NCBI GenBank assembly: GCA_002478145.1
Contig: DLMI01000015.1
Location: 1-23,360, forward strand
Source: Acidobacteria bacterium UBA7540
GTDB lineage: Bacteria > Acidobacteriota > Terriglobia > UBA7540
Reading direction: 5' to 3'
Length of the DNA stretch: 23,360 nt
The position numbers and the translations under genes are program-made. Shown in pieces: positions 22,320 through 23,360 of the stretch (within the stretch, counting starts at the first letter, position 1; the number at the start of each line of letters is the position of its first letter). Under the pieces are notes generated by a model, which saw only the letters and a program-made list of their open reading frames with translations, was not told the origin of the DNA and searched no databases.

Positions 22320-22450
22320 AGTTCAGCAACGTGCAGCGCGGCGAACTGTCAGGTGAGGAGGAGGTGGGCTTGGAGCGTTGCGTGGCGCCGGGATGGCGGG
22401 TGAGCGGGGAAGAATTGTCCCGCATAGTTGGAACAGCGCCAGAACGAGGA
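22274..22450. other. Spacer between the duplicated units
   Basis: No gene fits. CCGCATAGTTGGAA (22420-22433) is nearly the same as CCGCATAGTCGGAA (23334-23347) in the right terminal repeat of the window, so an end of the same element may have been left between the two copies. Confidence 0.4.
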
Positions 22451-22927
22451 TTAAAGACCTAGGACGCAATCGGCGGCGGTCAGGTTGGCGAAGCGGACGC
22501 TGTCCACGCGCTGGCCCACCACGTTGGCGAAATACTGGAGAATCGCCGTCAGCTTCAGGATGGCCGGTTTTTCACCCACTCGGAGCCAATGCCGGGTGAT
22601 AAGGGAAGCGAAGACCAGGCGGAAGTAGAACATCAATAACCGCTCTTCACCCGAATAGCGCTGTTTCACGTTGACGGCATTCTTGAGCAGGTAAGTAAGT
22701 GCCCGGAAATCGCACTTGAGCATGATGCGCAGCCGGGGGTAGTCGACGGGCGCGTTGAATTCTCCCGACGCCCGGCGCACCGCAGGGAACTCCAGGCTGC
22801 TGGCATTGACAATGGCCAGGAAGTACTCTCGGTCGAATTGTTGGCGCAGGATGCGTTGGCAAGTGGCCTGCATATAGAAAAAGAAGAACGCGGTAGAGAG
22901 GATCAGGATTAGGGCAGCTAAGACCAT
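22451..22927 (-). CDS. Membrane-anchored protein of unknown function, copy 2
   Basis: This is the 158-aa paralogue of the 21610-22086 gene, with the same layout: an N-terminal helix (LAALILILSTAFFFFYMQA), a short polar linker and the conserved helical body. Differences from copy 1 are mostly conservative (RRQF to RQQF, NRLEF to SSLEF), and the length is unchanged, so both copies look functional. The ATG is preceded by GAGGTG. Function is unknown; a small regulatory or assembly role at the membrane is only a guess. Confidence 0.75.
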   Translation of the reverse strand: MVLAALILILSTAFFFFYMQATCQRILRQQFDREYFLAIVNASSLEFPAVRRASGEFNAPVDYPRLRIMLKCDFRALTYLLKNAVNVKQRYSGEERLLMFYFRLVFASLITRHWLRVGEKPAILKLTAILQYFANVVGQRVDSVRFANLTAADCVLGL

Positions 22928-23013
22928 CGTTCACCTCACTCAAGTTTCCACTTCTGCCGGAACCACGCTCGCGCCCGGAACCATTTCGGCCCCGGCTGAT
23001 GCCGTTCCAGCCC

Positions 23014-23121
23014 TCAGCATCTTCTCCAGGTTAAAGTCGAGTCGCACGGTTGGCAATAGTACACGAGTACCGGCCTGCCGCTATCGGGGCGGGGCGCCCA
23101 GCGATCCTCGTGGACCTGCAT
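23014..23121 (-). CDS. Possible CxxC micro-ORF, copy 2
   Basis: The 35-codon counterpart of the 22173-22319 frame, starting ATG, reads MQVHEDRWAPRPDSGRPVLV then YYCQPC and ends DSTLTWRRC. It lacks the first residues of copy 1 because homology stops there. Weak support as a gene. Confidence 0.2.
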   Translation of the reverse strand: MQVHEDRWAPRPDSGRPVLVYYCQPCDSTLTWRRC

Positions 23122-23326
23122 TCCAATGGTCCGCGGCTTTTCAGCTCTTTAAATCTGTGTTTTCGCATCGGCCATCGATCCACATTGTCGATTCGCGGCG
23201 CGCAGTGTTGCGCCTGATCTCCACCGGCCACTTGGCAGATTCATGCACGCCGACTGAGTAAGGGCCGCAGACATTGAGAAGCATGTTTGCGCTACGACCG
23301 ACGGCTCCTCATCGAACCTTGGTGGT

Positions 23327-23360
23327 CACTTGGCCGCATAGTCGGAAATAACCGGCCAAT
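23327..23360. repeat. Right arm of window-terminal inverted repeat
   Basis: Reverse complement of the left terminal 34 bases with six mismatches. The outer TAACCGGCCAAT is perfect. It contains CCGCATAG, the complement of the inner block of the left arm. Confidence 0.75.

Larger units (their letters stand above)
21610..23114. repeat. Tandem gene duplication, period 841 bp
   Basis: 21610-22273 and 22451-23114 align along their full length, at a constant offset of 841 bp, including the 158-aa genes and about 190 bp upstream of each. About 177 bp of unrelated sequence (22274-22450) separates the copies. The scattered substitutions, about one residue in six in the proteins, show the duplication is not very recent. 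Confidence 0.92.
22928..23360. other. Right-end region
   Basis: 22928-23114 is the upstream half of the second duplicated unit. The rest has no supported gene and ends in the right terminal repeat. The minus-strand open frame at 23031-23231 runs across the duplicated segment and has no recognisable motif. Confidence 0.5.

Noticed and set aside
1..23360. The whole window as a transposon
   Set aside because: Terminal inverted repeats exist but no transposase or resolvase is encoded, and ribosomal and tRNA-modification genes lie inside, so assembly ends at repeats are more likely.

Overview
The window looks like chromosomal DNA of an uncultivated, GC-rich, Gram-negative-type bacterium, most likely an acidobacterium. 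That assignment is inferred from the multihaem bc-type respiratory cluster, frequent TTG starts with good Shine-Dalgarno sites, abundant dispersed palindromic repeats, and a small membrane-anchored family (158 aa, two copies) that I associate with soil acidobacteria. It was not tested by any search. The first and last 34 bases form an ungapped inverted repeat (28 of 34 bases match, the first 12 perfectly), so the window probably ends at copies of a repeated element.

Layout. 1-1627 is a gene-free repeat island with hairpins, a 28-bp perfect palindrome and a 300-bp tandem duplication. 1628-5586 is a translation and envelope block: a YdcF/DUF218 protein and TsaC on the minus strand, then ribosomal protein S21, a zinc-ribbon protein and the tRNA methylthiotransferase MtaB on the plus strand. 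TsaC and MtaB act one after the other on A37 of ANN-decoding tRNAs (t6A, then ms2t6A). 6024-10110 is a defence locus: a fused type IIG restriction-modification enzyme, a TIR-domain protein 9 nt downstream, and immediately after it an orphan copy of the restriction enzyme's C-terminal tail. 10242-11975 holds three genes of unknown function, two of them with divergent start codons that overlap. 12051-12932 is a tandem universal stress protein.

13418-18603 is a respiratory cluster: a mini monohaem cytochrome, a hexahaem NapC/NirT-like membrane cytochrome, a second mini monohaem cytochrome, a Rieske protein, a b6-type cytochrome b with PEWY motif, and a nonahaem cytochrome with a C-terminal anchor. 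The last three are almost contiguous and probably form a quinol-oxidising Rieske/cytochrome b complex that passes electrons to multihaem cytochromes instead of a conventional cytochrome c1 or f. A convergent ADP-forming acyl-CoA synthetase follows (18941-21073), then two tandemly duplicated genes for a membrane-anchored protein of unknown function (21610-22927).

Repeats shape the genes here. One palindromic family with CTAG ends occurs twice (11005-11126 and 18716-18944), and the second copy supplies the stop codon of the neighbouring gene. Palindromic repeat DNA sits in frame inside the restriction-modification gene, and 7-bp satellites lie inside mtaB and at the end of the 11175-11975 gene. 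The best candidates for something undescribed are the RM-TIR-RM-tail locus and the multihaem bc cluster with its paired mini-cytochromes.
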